Positions 1-10,079 of a DNA stretch of 64,000 bases are shown here, piece by piece. Source of the stretch: Owenia fusiformis (lineage: Eukaryota; Annelida; Polychaeta; Sabellida; Oweniidae); NCBI GenBank assembly GCA_903813345.2, contig CAIIXF020000004.1, positions 27,159,985 through 27,223,984 on the forward strand. The letters are read 5' to 3'. The notes beneath the pieces are model-generated. The model ran no database searches and was not told where the DNA came from. It worked only from the letters and a program-made list of their open reading frames with translations. The translations under genes were made by a program, and so were the position numbers. Each line of letters opens with the position of its first letter. Within the stretch, counting starts at the first letter, position 1.

Positions 1-279
1 ACAATATATTAGCATTTCTACAATCCATGTAATGTGGGGGCAGTTGTGTAAATATCGATTTGTATCCCATTTTAAAATCGTAATTCATAAAATGTAAATA
101 TTATTATAGCAAATAAAGCTTTGTACATGCTACTAAATGTAGGATATGTGTACACTTATTGTGGAATGCAGTATTTCAAACAAATATAATTTGTTTTGTT
201 GTTTTTATTATAATTTATATTATCCAAGAGGGGGAGAAACCCCCAAGGTTCAAAGATGACATACACTTAAAATATAAAT
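1..279. other. Non-coding edge sequence
   Basis: AT-rich sequence with no supported coding region. A small hairpin with a GGGGG arm and a CCCCC arm lies near 229-245. I see nothing else here. Confidence 0.5.
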
Positions 280-627
280 CTTTATCCTATGCCAAGTAGA
301 GTTTTAGGGAGATAAGTTGGTAAGATATATCCCATATCTTGATTTTGAGGTTTCCATATCCAGAACCTCCATATCTCCCGCCATATCTCCCGCTTCGGTG
401 CATATCTTCCCGCTTCCGGTAATTTCACTTCACAATTATTTTTTCAAAATTTCTTTTTCAATTTAAAAAATATATATATTAAAATTTTTTGGATACATTT
501 ATCCTTTTGTTATATTGTTAAACAACACTTTTGTATTTCAAAAAGTTACCAATGTATTTAAAATTTAAAAGTGGAAATGCAATAAAATGACTATGCCCCT
601 GAAAACTCTACTTGGTATAGGATAAAG
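280..627. mobile_element. Short inverted-repeat element (MITE-like)
   Basis: The left end reads CTTTATCCTATGCCAAGTAG and the right end is its near-perfect reverse complement, with arms of about 30 bp. The 348-bp body is AT-rich and non-coding. I could not find a clear target-site duplication, so the exact ends are uncertain. Non-autonomous DNA transposons of this size are common in invertebrate genomes, and the superfamily cannot be told from this copy alone. Confidence 0.5.
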
Positions 628-2423
628 CAGTTATGTACGGTCGGTTTGGATATTGGGTTCATCCCTCGTGAGATATGCACATCTACCTTCGGTCCCTATG
701 GTCCCTCAGGTAGATATGCATATCTCCCTCTGGATAAACCCCATATCCAAAACCTCCCAGTACATAACCCTTATGTATTGAGATGACATCGTCGCAGATT
801 GGTTCAGCGAGTCGATCATTGATTGGTTTAAAACTAGGTCAATTCGAAAACTTTGAAAACCAAGATGGAGGATATAGGTACTTCTGGGAAAGGAGGTGAG
901 CGAAGGGGGAAATTGTATGTCATCAATTGAATCATTGGGTTTTCCCTCCTCTTAAATTATCCCAACCTTACAAGGCCTGTGCTTTACTACTCGTTTAGAA
1001 GTCTTACATTTTAGTATTATTAATTTGACCAATAGGTGGAGCCATTGTCCCAGGCCGTAGTGGTCATTATGAAACACACACCCAGCCAGGGAAAAATAGA
1101 CCCCCCTTGGTAAACCTTGACCATGCCCCTGTAGAAGCACCGGAAAGTTGAAACAAGAGGAAGGAAGAATGATTAAGAGTCATTACACAAGATATCTATG
1201 AGAGTGTAGACAGAACTACTTTACCTGGAGCATTCATATTAGCCTCCAAAGATGAAACAGGCATTCTGAGGATGTTTGTAAAATAGCCACAAAAATGAAA
1301 ATAGTGGTCATTTGAAATGTAGACCAATGAAACTAGGTAGGATGAAAGAACAGGGTTCAATTTTTGCCAAATATGATTTTAATCCCATCCTGGATGACTG
1401 AGTTGAAAGCCTTTGGTTGGGGTTACATTTTTGGCTCACCCTGTAATAGATACAAAATTTCATACGGTCCCTATCTGGCCACACTATAAGTTCAAACATG
1501 TAATCTGACCTCATGGTTAGAACTACTAAATTATTATCCGCTCTAGTGATAAAAGACCAAGATGTAATAAACTGGATTATCAAATGGTCATGTGACATGA
1601 TCTGACCAATCACAGAACATAATTGATATGTGATAAACCAGAAGGTGATAAACCTTATAATCTGTCTTCGTTATTTGAAACCAATCACTCAAAATCACAT
1701 ACTCTAACAATTCATAAGAATGACGTGGCATTGAGATTATAAACAGCCATAGATGTCACATGTTTCAGTCCTTGCTGAAATTAATGATTTCTGATTTGGT
1801 GCGTTCGTAATATTCATGCATCACCTTACTGTGCTGCCACCTGTCGCTGAACGTTTTGAGCGCCATATTTGATGATCCGGACCAGTCCTAAACTTCGAGG
1901 GTATTACAGCAGTGTGAGAGTTATACAAATGGTTTTGCAGAGTGTTACATAAAGGTATGGTTTTTGCCTTAATATAATTCATTAACGTAATGCATTTAAT
2001 ATAGCTCTGTGTCTATTTCAAGATCTTTCTGTTATGACCCTCGTTGTAGCGTGGTTTGTGGGTCATAAACAGAAGTGAAAGGCTTACTTATTTTGCACAA
2101 AGCTATCTCCTGAGAGATATCTAAAGATGGCTATGTGCAAATATAGTAATGATAGGCCTAGTTGAATTTTAAATCAAGTTCCGAAATGAATCAATTCGGA
2201 AGGGTTATATTTCTCTGAACACACTTCACTGGTTATTTGAATAATAGCCTATCAGTCTTGCTCAAAGACTGTATCCACTCCCCCCCCCCCGTCACCTTCA
2301 CTCTCTTTACCTGGCAATTTACAGTCTTGTAACCACTGATTTTATGCAGGTGCTGCCACCTTCCTAAACGGATCACTTGCAATTTATTGATTATTTTACT
2401 TAGGCCAAACAAAAATATATATA
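628..2423. other. Gene-free stretch
   Basis: No coding region here is supported. A 101-codon minus-strand frame at 1308-1613 has no recognisable domain. A run of C residues lies near 2279-2290. The stretch is probably old repeat sequence, but I could not assign it to a family. Confidence 0.4.
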
Positions 2424-2778
2424 CTGTCTGTTAAGCAAGATAAAAAGCAAGAGGTTTAGTTAGAAATAAAGGAGTTTTTTCATGAATGGGACCCTAAAAT
2501 ACTTCCTAGAAGGTAGAAGACACTAAATAGTGTAACACCATAAGCTGAATTTTGTCCACATAGAGCATGTGCACAATACCAAAGACATGTAAAATTGAAC
2601 TGTCAAAATAATAGAAATTACTCACCAGCTCGCCTCTACCGGAAGTTATGATAGGTTATGGTGTCACTACGGTAATTCATTCTAAAATATTGAGAAAATC
2701 AACAATATTCAATTTCTAGGGTGTATCACTATTTTCGAGCGCATTTGCCGATATAATAACTATATTTTTGAGTTCCCC

Positions 2779-2782
2779 TAAG
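2779..2782. repeat. Target-site duplication (TAAG), left
   Basis: TAAG directly abuts the outer end of the 3' LTR and is repeated at 10011-10014 after the other LTR. A 4-bp duplication fits an integrase-mediated gypsy-type insertion. Confidence 0.85.
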
Positions 2783-3744
2783 TGTGAGGACCCTGGGGCA
2801 ATAGTTAAATAAAAACAATCAAAGGGGAAATAAGTTTAACTAAAAACAAAATCAGGGCCGTCACTTAATGGGGGGAAATAAATAATTAACATATTGGTAG
2901 CGTGACAAGTAAATATGGGGGCAAATGAAATAAATACAACAACAATGAATGGTAGCGTGGAAATTTGGAAAGTAAATTGGAATAAGCGTAATTTAAATCA
3001 ATGGTAGCGTGGAAGTTAAAATAGTTAAATTAAAGTGGATGTTCAATTTATATGAAAGGGCACTAAAGTGTATAATATGAAATAAATTAAGAAACAAATA
3101 GATTAAAGTTTAATAAATCTATTGTAATCAAAATAATACTCAAAAATACTAGTACAAATACAATATCACAAAAACACACCAGAATACATTAAGTGGCTTA
3201 CCCATACTGTCGTTTCCTTTGTTCAATGATATCCAACATGTTTTAGCTAATGTCTAAAAATGTGTAGAAACCAAGTGTTCCTGTCAAGGTCTGGTGTAAA
3301 AGTGCCTCTTGACCAAAGGAAACAGACAGTTTATATTCTAAAAGTTGCCAAATTACCATATTATTGCACCGTACCTGGCCCTGGGACCAGGCACTGAACA
3401 AAGGGATGATTCTTACAGCTAAGGGATTATCTAAGAAAGCCAGACTGTAACTAATTGTCTATTCAAAAAGTTTGAATAGAGTTCACTTGGTTCAGACTAA
3501 AGCTCTGCTATAGCAGCAGCATATAGACTGCACTGAATAAACAGGTCAAAGGGTCACAAAGTACAATGCAAAACTTTATGAAGGAAAAAATGTGAAACGA
3601 AAATGTAACTTTAAATATTAAAACATGGAAATAACATTGCTATAATTAAAACTAAATATAATACATTGATATTAAGAAGGATTTAACACGATGACCAGTG
3701 ATCAGAAAACAAGGGTATACCACCTTTGATCACGGGTCATCACA
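2783..3744 (-). repeat. 3' LTR
   Basis: A 962-bp LTR. Read on the minus strand it starts TGTGATGACCC and ends CCTCACA. Compared by eye with 9049-10010, no base difference was found. It contains three spaced copies of a GGTAGCGTG motif (near 2900-3010) and a strong dyad around CCTGGCCCTGGGACCAGG near 3376, which could be a regulatory or structural element. Confidence 0.9.
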
Positions 3745-3757
3745 TCACTCCCCCTTT
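3745..3757 (-). promoter_or_regulatory. Polypurine tract of the LTR element
   Basis: On the minus strand the bases AAAGGGGGAGTGA sit directly against the TGTGATG start of the 3' LTR. This is the expected place and composition for the plus-strand DNA priming site used in reverse transcription. Confidence 0.85.
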
Positions 3758-4485
3758 AAAAACAGGTTCGACCCGAACCTCTATAAAAACAAACTATAGT
3801 TCATAAGTCTATGAGCTGTTAACTTAGATAACAAAATGTTCACGTTATTTAAAGTCCACAGGATAGATATCCAAGAAGATACTAAATATTCATGGTTCTC
3901 CATTTAATTGTAACATGGAGTACACCATCTTGCAGTTGCTCATCTTAAGCTAGATTTGTCATGGAGTTGTTCCAGGCATATATAATCTGGTACCACCAAG
4001 TGTCCAAAGTTTCAGCCACTGTTGATTCCTCTAGCCATCTTCAGGATTTGTTGGATATGTTGCTCGGACAAACTTCTTCATCACAGCAGAGGTAGTCATG
4101 TCCTTCTCGGTTCACACGGTTCACGGAGACAAGGTTCACAGGATTCCACTACTGGATGGGCATGATGAGTGACACAAAGCAATCTCTATGAAATTAGGGG
4201 TAAATTCAATAGAGTTTGTCATGAACGGGTTCTTGTCCATGGTGTCACTCAATCCCAGTTGGGAAAACATTCCATCCACCAAAAATTCGATCCACCTCAG
4301 GAATCAATTTCAGTAACCAGGTAGCGAGCAGTCTTTCAACTTTCCAAGGGTCAGGGGGCAAATTCATTTAAATTTCTCCCAGAACAATGTTGGGCAAATC
4401 AGTGTCAGGTTCCTCGAACTCATCAGTTGGGCTTCTGAGAGCGAGTATATGTCCAAGTGCAACCTAGGGGTCAGAATAATGGCAG
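3758..4485 (-). other. Interior 3' region of the LTR element, no pol
   Basis: Sequence between the short -1 frame and the polypurine tract. The only candidate reading frame is a 40-codon minus-strand ORF (4245-4367) ending NVFPTGIE. It may be the tail of a deleted pol or chance. Stops are frequent elsewhere. Confidence 0.45.
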
Positions 4486-5253
4486 TCAACACTTAGGAAC
4501 AAGGACAATAGGGGGAGCTGGAGGCTCCTCGATGGGTTTGGCATCTCCGGGATCAAGTTCATGGTCAGGGAAAAAGTTCAAATTAGTAACATTTTCAAAT
4601 GACAAACAGTCAACTTTCCCATGTTCAGGAAGCAAATCACTCCCTTCAGCAATAACATTAAGGCAAATCGGGTCACGGTCCTCCTCTACAGGACAAGATA
4701 AATGACTGGGGACAACAGGGTCCCTAAATAGCAGTTCAGGGCAAATAACAAGGTCAACCTGGTCAAGAGTCAACGGAGTTGCTTTCTGCAACTCATTCAA
4801 GTGTTTGGCGACCATTATATCAACAAAATCATCGCTGCTATCAGTCAGGGGAACATCAGCCTCAAGGGTTCAACACTTGGGAACAAGGACAATAGGGGGA
4901 GCTGGAGGCTCCTTGATGGGTTGGGCATCTCCGGGGTCAAGTTCATGGTCAGGGAAACAGTTTAAATTAGTAACATTTTCAAATGACAAACAGTCAACTT
5001 TCCCATGTTCAGGAAGCAAATCACTCCCTTCAGCAATAACACTGAGGCAAATCGGGTCACGGTCCTCCTCTACAGGACAAGATAAATGACTGGGGACAAC
5101 AGGGTCCCTAAATAGCAGTTCAGGGCAAATAACAGGGTCAACCTGGTCAAGAGTCAACGGAGTTGCTTTCTGCAACTCATTCAAGTGTTTGGCGACCATT
5201 ATATCAACAAAATCATCGCTGCTATCAGTCAGGGGAACATCAGCCTCAAGGGT
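4486..5253 (-). repeat. 384-bp tandem duplication of the -1 frame 3' end
   Basis: Two head-to-tail copies (4870-5253 and 4486-4869), both ending in the same PKC-stop. The unit is 384 bp (128 codons), so the frame is retained, but the stop of the first copy leaves the second copy (open at 4486-4815) untranslated. The copies differ at several residues, for example NCFPDHE versus NFFPDHE. They are therefore more diverged than the LTRs, and the duplication predates this insertion. Confidence 0.8.
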
Positions 5254-5481
5254 TTTACAAGGGTTTTGACATGGGGGAACAGAATCAACTTCACACTGTT
5301 TCTTTGACAAATCCTCTCGGGCAGGGGGCAAAAGGTCATGAATCAACTCCCCAGAAGCAATGGGTATACTTTTATATAACGTCACTGGCTGGGGGCAATT
5401 GTAGCCACTTTGGATTTTAAAACTGGTGGGCCTTTGTGGCTTGGATGCTGAATCGAGGCCCACCGACTCAGCACATTCTAG
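4870..5481 (-). CDS. Short -1 frame extension of Gag (acidic, Pro-rich, unknown)
   Basis: An open frame of about 203 codons entered at the slippery site. It encodes KLECAESVGL at the start and ends PPAPPIVLVPKC followed by TGA. The position corresponds to where pro-pol would begin, yet no protease, reverse transcriptase, RNase H or integrase motif is present. It is rich in Asp, Glu, Pro and Leu. It may be a relic of the Gag-Pol linker kept as a tail, or an accessory domain. I do not recognise it. Confidence 0.6.
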   Translation of the reverse strand, partial: LECAESVGLDSASKPQRPTSFKIQSGYNCPQPVTLYKSIPIASGELIHDLLPPAREDLSKKQCEVDSVPPCQNPCKTLEADVPLTDSSDDFVDIMVAKHLNELQKATPLTLDQVDPVICPELLFRDPVVPSHLSCPVEEDRDPICLSVIAEGSDLLPEHGKVDCLSFENVTNLNCFPDHELDPGDAQPIKEPPAPPIVLVPKC

Positions 5482-8400
5482 TTTCCCGAATAAGTTGAGG
5501 CATTGGTCTTAAGGGCAGGGCAGTCAGACACTACGTGGCCATCAACACCACATTTGAAGCAAACTCGGGCTCCAGTGACCTTGGAATTTGGATGTCTGTG
5601 AAGACAATCAAATATGCTGTGCTCCCGAGTATCACATAGTGTACAATACTGGGCACGTGTGGGCTTGGACGTGGGCCGTCGGTCTACCTTCTCCTTCAGG
5701 GCCTGGGCAATGGATTGGTGAAGAGCCTCCATTTGTTTTTCCATCATCTTAGAAAACTGGGAAATCAAACTCATTGGGGATTCAGATGAAGGGCTTTGGA
5801 CATGGGCCTCAGTTGCTCGAAGCTCAGGATCATGAGTCGCTCGCAAACGTTTCTTGCGACCTTTGAAAAAGGATTCGTATTGTAGGGCCATGGTAAGGGC
5901 CTGGTTAAGAGAAGTGGGCTTGGCGAATGAAAGTTTTGCCTCAAGATCCACATCATTTAAGGCGTCAATAAATGACTGCATTGCTTGGTGCTCAATACCA
6001 GACTTAGGCATACCCAGGCTACCATATGCGTTGCGGGCAAGTTTTCTAACCTCATGGGCTAACTTCTCAAGGGGTTCATCAGGGCCTCGGAGTCTATTTT
6101 TCAAAATGGCTCGGGCATTGTCACTTTGTTGAGGAGGCTCATAGTTCATCTGCAGGGCATTGATGATAGAGTCAAGGTCAGGATCAACCCCTTCTTCTAT
6201 ATCATCAAGAACATTGGCTGCCTCGCCCTCAAGACTTCTGACCAAATAGATCGCAGCCTCATCACTATCCCAACCATTATTTTTGGAGACTAAACGGAAT
6301 TGGATCAAAAATGCTGTCAAACTACATTTTCCATCGAATTTGGGGGCCCTCATCTCCCGTTTCTTATTGTAGATTGGTTTCGGACTTTGGATTTTTGACT
6401 CACTCCCTCCTGAAGAACTATTATCACACCATTTGGGAAGGTCAGTGTAACATTTCTTGTATTTCTTCGTCTGCAGTAGTGAATCGACCTTACTCAAGGG
6501 ATCCCTGGGGGCATAAGACATCTGTTCAAATGGGTCAGAATGGGCTGTTTCATACCCTATTGAAATTGACTGGGAAGGCACTAGGTTATGGGATTCCTGC
6601 CTCTTTGTGTGCGGAGAAATGGGGGAATGGTGATTGAAGGGCATAGGCCTAGACTTAAGATGCCCCTTAGATCTGGGAGTTATACTGGATCTGGACTGTT
6701 GATCAGATACCCATGACATGGTATCGGATTCCCTCCCAGTATATCTTGAACATAGGGGAGCTCCAGAGAACTCACCCCCTGCATATTCCCTCCCAGTGTG
6801 CATTGGGCTGAGGGGAGCTCCGGAGAGCTCACTCTGGATTTTTCCCCAAAAAGAGTGCCTTGGGCTTAGGGGAGCTTCAGAGAGCTCACCCCTGAGATAA
6901 TAATCACCATGATGCAATGGACTAAGGGGAACTCGTGAGAGCTCGCCCCTTGCATATTCCCTCCCCGTGTGCCTTAGATGCAGGGGAGCTCCATTGAACT
7001 CCCTCCTTGAGTATATTTCCCCATGAGGCAATGGGCTTGGGGAAGCTCGGGAAGGCTCATCCCACGGATTTGTCCCCCCTGGGTGTTTTTGAAAAGTGAG
7101 AGTTCTTGCGGGCTTACCACTTGGGTGCTTCTTTCCAGGATGCATCGAGCCCAGGGGAGCTTGGAAAGGCTCACCCTGCGGAAATTCCCCCTTAAAATGC
7201 TCTTGGATTAGGGGAGCTTGAGAAGGCTCACCCGATGAATTGGCTTTCTCTGGGTATGTTTGAGAAGTGGGAGCGAGCTCACCACGGGGGTATTTCTCCC
7301 CAGTATATCTAGAAACGAGGCGAGCTTGGGAAGGCTCACCCTCCGATGATTCCCTCTGTAAAAGCCCTTGGCTTAGGGGAGCTTGAGAAGGCTCACCCCA
7401 TGAATTGGCTTCCCCTGGGTATGTTTTAGAACTGGGAGCTCTTTCGAGCTCACCACGGGGGTATTTCTCCCCAGTATACCTAGAAACGAGGGGAGCTTGG
7501 GAAGGCTCACCCTGTGATGATTCCCTCTGTTAACGCCTTTGGCTTAGGGGAGCTTGAGAAGGCTCACCCCATGAATTGGCTTCCCCTGGGTATGTTTGAG
7601 AACTGGGAGCTCTTTCGAGCTCACCACGGGGGTATTTCTCCCCAGTATACCTAGAAACGAGGGGAGCTTGGGAAGGCTCACCCTGCGATGATTCCCTCTT
7701 TAAACGAACTTGGCTTAGGGGAGCTTGAGAAGGCTCACCCCATGAATTGGCTTCCCCTGGGTATGTTTGTGAACTGGGAGCTCTTTCGAACTCACCACGG
7801 GGGTATTTCTCCCCAGAATACCTAGAAACGAGGGGAGCTTGGGAAGGCTCACCCTGCGATGATTCCCTCTGTAAACGCCCTTGGCTTAGGGGAGCTTGAG
7901 AAGGCTCACCCCATGAATTGGCTTCCCCTGGGTATGTTTTAAAACTGGGAGCTCTTTCGAGCTCACCACGGGGGTATTTCTCCCCAGTATACCTAGAAAC
8001 GAAGGGAGCTTGGGAAGGCTCACCCTGTGATGATTCCCTCTGTAAACGCCCTTGGCTTAGGGGAGCTTGAGAAGGCTCGCCCCATGAATTGGCTTCCCCT
8101 GGGTATGTTTGAGAACTGGGAGCTCTTTCGAGCCCACCACGGGGGTATTTCTCCCCAGTATACCTAGAAACGAGGGGAGCTTGGGAAGGCTCACCCTGCA
8201 ATGATTCCCTCTTCAAACGCCCTTGGCCTAGGGGAGCTTGAGAAGGCTCACCCCATGAATTGGCTTCCCCTGGGTATGTTTGAGACCTGGGAGCTCTTTC
8301 GAGCTCACCACGGGGGTATTTCTCCCCAGTATACCTAGAAACGAGGGGAGCTTGGGAAGGCTCACCCTGCGATGATTCCCTCTTTAAACGCCCTTGGCTT

Positions 8401-8957
8401 AGGGGAGCTTGGGAAGGCTCACTCCACGGATTTGTCCTCCCTGCATGTTTTTGAAAAGTGGGAGCTCTTGCGAGCTCACCACATGGGTATTTCTCCCCTG
8501 AATACAAAGAAACTGGGGGAGCTTGGGAAGGCTCACCCACTGTAGAATTCTCCCAAACAGGTGTAGAAAAGGGATTATTCCATGAATCAATAGGGGGGAA
8601 AAACATTGAAGGACTTTGCCAAAGCGTTTGATCGGGTTCAATTTTAAATTTATTTATATAGCCACTAGGTGAGGCAGATCTTGGTGGCTTTGGTGATACA
8701 CCAGGCATCGAACGCTGGGCTCTGCGCTCAGAATGCTTGGAAGTATCTGGTAAGGGTAAAGTATCTGCCATGGCAAATTTCATGTCCTGGTCATCAAGGG
8801 CACGATGACCTTGAACAATTTCAGGGTCATCAAATGAACAGTCTGACCTAGACGTGGGCAATGGGGCTTGTTGGGCAGCAGAGGAAATACTCATAGTGAC
8901 TGTTTTGTAATTGGGCATGTATTTGTGCTGAAAATTGGTAATGTTAGAAACAAACAA
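5478..8957 (-). CDS. gag: Gag polyprotein, about 1,159 codons with one internal stop
   Basis: Structural protein that would form the particle and bind the element RNA. One frame runs from the ATG at 8957 (a second in-frame ATG lies 21 codons on) to the TAG at 5478-5480, broken only by a TAA at 7530-7532. The N-terminal part is Ser/Pro-rich, followed by an array of 57-residue repeats and then more diverged GEPSQAP-type repeats. A retrotransposon Gag core lies near 5700-6400, with an RAPKFDGKCS start and an LKNRLRGPDEPLEKLA segment. Two CCHC knuckles follow: CTLCDTREHSIFDC and CFKCGVDGHVVSDC. This is far longer than usual gypsy Gags (about 300-500 residues) because of the repeats. The frame between the stop and the next methionine is open, so the two halves belong to one gene. 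Confidence 0.88.
5481..5487 (-). promoter_or_regulatory. Candidate -1 ribosomal frameshift site (G GGA AAC)
   Basis: In the gag reading frame the last codons are TCG GGA AAC TAG. The heptamer G GGA AAC matches the canonical X XXY YYZ slippery pattern in the correct phase and ends directly at the stop codon. After a -1 slip the ribosome enters an open frame that continues to 4870. This placement and phase are what a retroelement gag to gag-x switch would use. A downstream stem or pseudoknot was not modelled. Confidence 0.7.
7200..8420 (-). repeat. 57-residue tandem repeat array inside gag
   Basis: About seven copies of a 171-bp unit encode motifs such as GEPSQAPLVSRYTGEKYPRG and ERAPSSQTYPGEANSWGEPS. 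The unit length is a multiple of three, so the frame is kept. Copies are very similar, which suggests recent expansion or gene conversion. The composition (Pro, Ser, Gly, Glu, Arg) suggests a disordered region. Shorter, more diverged versions continue to about 6720. Confidence 0.85.
7530..7532 (-). other. In-frame nonsense codon in one gag repeat
   Basis: At this point sister repeats read CGT TTA CAG; this copy reads CGT TAA CAG, a single-base change. It is the only stop in about 1,159 codons. It may be a post-insertion lesion, a sequencing or assembly error in a repeat, or evidence of help in trans. Confidence 0.8.
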
Positions 8958-9028
8958 ACAAAGCTAAAAGTTCACACTAAAATAAAAATAAAATTTGAGG
9001 CATGTGTCAACACTTTCAAAGTATTATA

Positions 9029-9046
9029 TACCACCACCTGGCACCA
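9029..9046 (-). promoter_or_regulatory. Primer-binding-site candidate
   Basis: Two bases inside the 5' LTR the minus strand reads TGGTGCCAGGTGGTGGTA. Starting with TGG, it can pair with a tRNA 3' CCA end. The tRNA species was not identified; a Leu-type match is only a guess. Confidence 0.6.
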
Positions 9047-9048
9047 TT

Positions 9049-10010
9049 TGTGAGGACCCTGGGGCAATAGTTAAATAAAAACAATCAAAGGGGAAATAAG
9101 TTTAACTAAAAACAAAATCAGGGCCGTCACTTAATGGGGGGAAATAAATAATTAACATATTGGTAGCGTGACAAGTAAATATGGGGGCAAATGAAATAAA
9201 TACAACAACAATGAATGGTAGCGTGGAAATTTGGAAAGTAAATTGGAATAAGCGTAATTTAAATCAATGGTAGCGTGGAAGTTAAAATAGTTAAATTAAA
9301 GTGGATGTTCAATTTATATGAAAGGGCACTAAAGTGTATAATATGAAATAAATTAAGAAACAAATAGATTAAAGTTTAATAAATCTATTGTAATCAAAAT
9401 AATACTCAAAAATACTAGTACAAATACAATATCACAAAAACACACCAGAATACATTAAGTGGCTTACCCATACTGTCGTTTCCTTTGTTCAATGATATCC
9501 AACATGTTTTAGCTAATGTCTAAAAATGTGTAGAAACCAAGTGTTCCTGTCAAGGTCTGGTGTAAAAGTGCCTCTTGACCAAAGGAAACAGACAGTTTAT
9601 ATTCTAAAAGTTGCCAAATTACCATATTATTGCACCGTACCTGGCCCTGGGACCAGGCACTGAACAAAGGGATGATTCTTACAGCTAAGGGATTATCTAA
9701 GAAAGCCAGACTGTAACTAATTGTCTATTCAAAAAGTTTGAATAGAGTTCACTTGGTTCAGACTAAAGCTCTGCTATAGCAGCAGCATATAGACTGCACT
9801 GAATAAACAGGTCAAAGGGTCACAAAGTACAATGCAAAACTTTATGAAGGAAAAAATGTGAAACGAAAATGTAACTTTAAATATTAAAACATGGAAATAA
9901 CATTGCTATAATTAAAACTAAATATAATACATTGATATTAAGAAGGATTTAACACGATGACCAGTGATCAGAAAACAAGGGTATACCACCTTTGATCACG
10001 GGTCATCACA
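9049..10010 (-). repeat. 5' LTR
   Basis: A 962-bp LTR, indistinguishable by eye from 2783-3744. As the 5' copy it should carry the promoter and transcript start. I did not pinpoint a TATA box or a polyadenylation signal with confidence. Confidence 0.9.
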
Positions 10011-10014
10011 TAAG
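10011..10014. repeat. Target-site duplication (TAAG), right
   Basis: This is the second copy of the TAAG found at 2779-2782. Inverted-repeat arm sequence resumes immediately after it, confirming the insertion point. Confidence 0.85.
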
Positions 10015-10079
10015 CACATATAAACTTCATCAATACACAATATATTCGACATAGGTTTTGTTTCTCTATTTTTAAATAT

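Larger units (their letters stand above)
2783..10010 (-). mobile_element. Recent Gag-only (TR-GAG-like) Ty3/gypsy-type LTR retrotransposon
   Basis: This is a 7.2-kb element in minus orientation, bounded by direct repeats with TG...CA ends and by a TAAG duplication on both sides. The order on the minus strand is 5' LTR (9049-10010), primer-binding-site candidate, gag, short -1 frame, polypurine tract, 3' LTR (2783-3744). The 5.3-kb interior encodes Gag and a small Pro-rich acidic tail. I find no aspartic protease DTG, no reverse-transcriptase YxDD box, no RNase H and no integrase in any frame. It must rely on enzymes supplied in trans. The indistinguishable LTRs point to a very recent insertion. 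Gag-only LTR elements (TR-GAG) are known from plants; I know of no well-described animal counterpart with this layout, but cannot search. Confidence 0.88.

Noticed and set aside
1308-1613. 101-codon minus-strand frame
   Set aside because: No recognisable domain, no splice context and no repeat structure supporting coding.
2279-2290. Poly-C and poly-G runs (also near 32458, 32959 and 33589) as special signals
   Set aside because: Simple homopolymers prone to sequencing error; no associated structure seen.
4457-5420. Plus-strand frames opposite the short -1 frame of the LTR element
   Set aside because: They are antisense shadows of the minus-strand coding region, including both copies of the 384-bp duplication.
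5854-7211. Plus-strand frames opposite gag
   Set aside because: Antisense shadows; the minus strand has CCHC knuckles and the Gag core.
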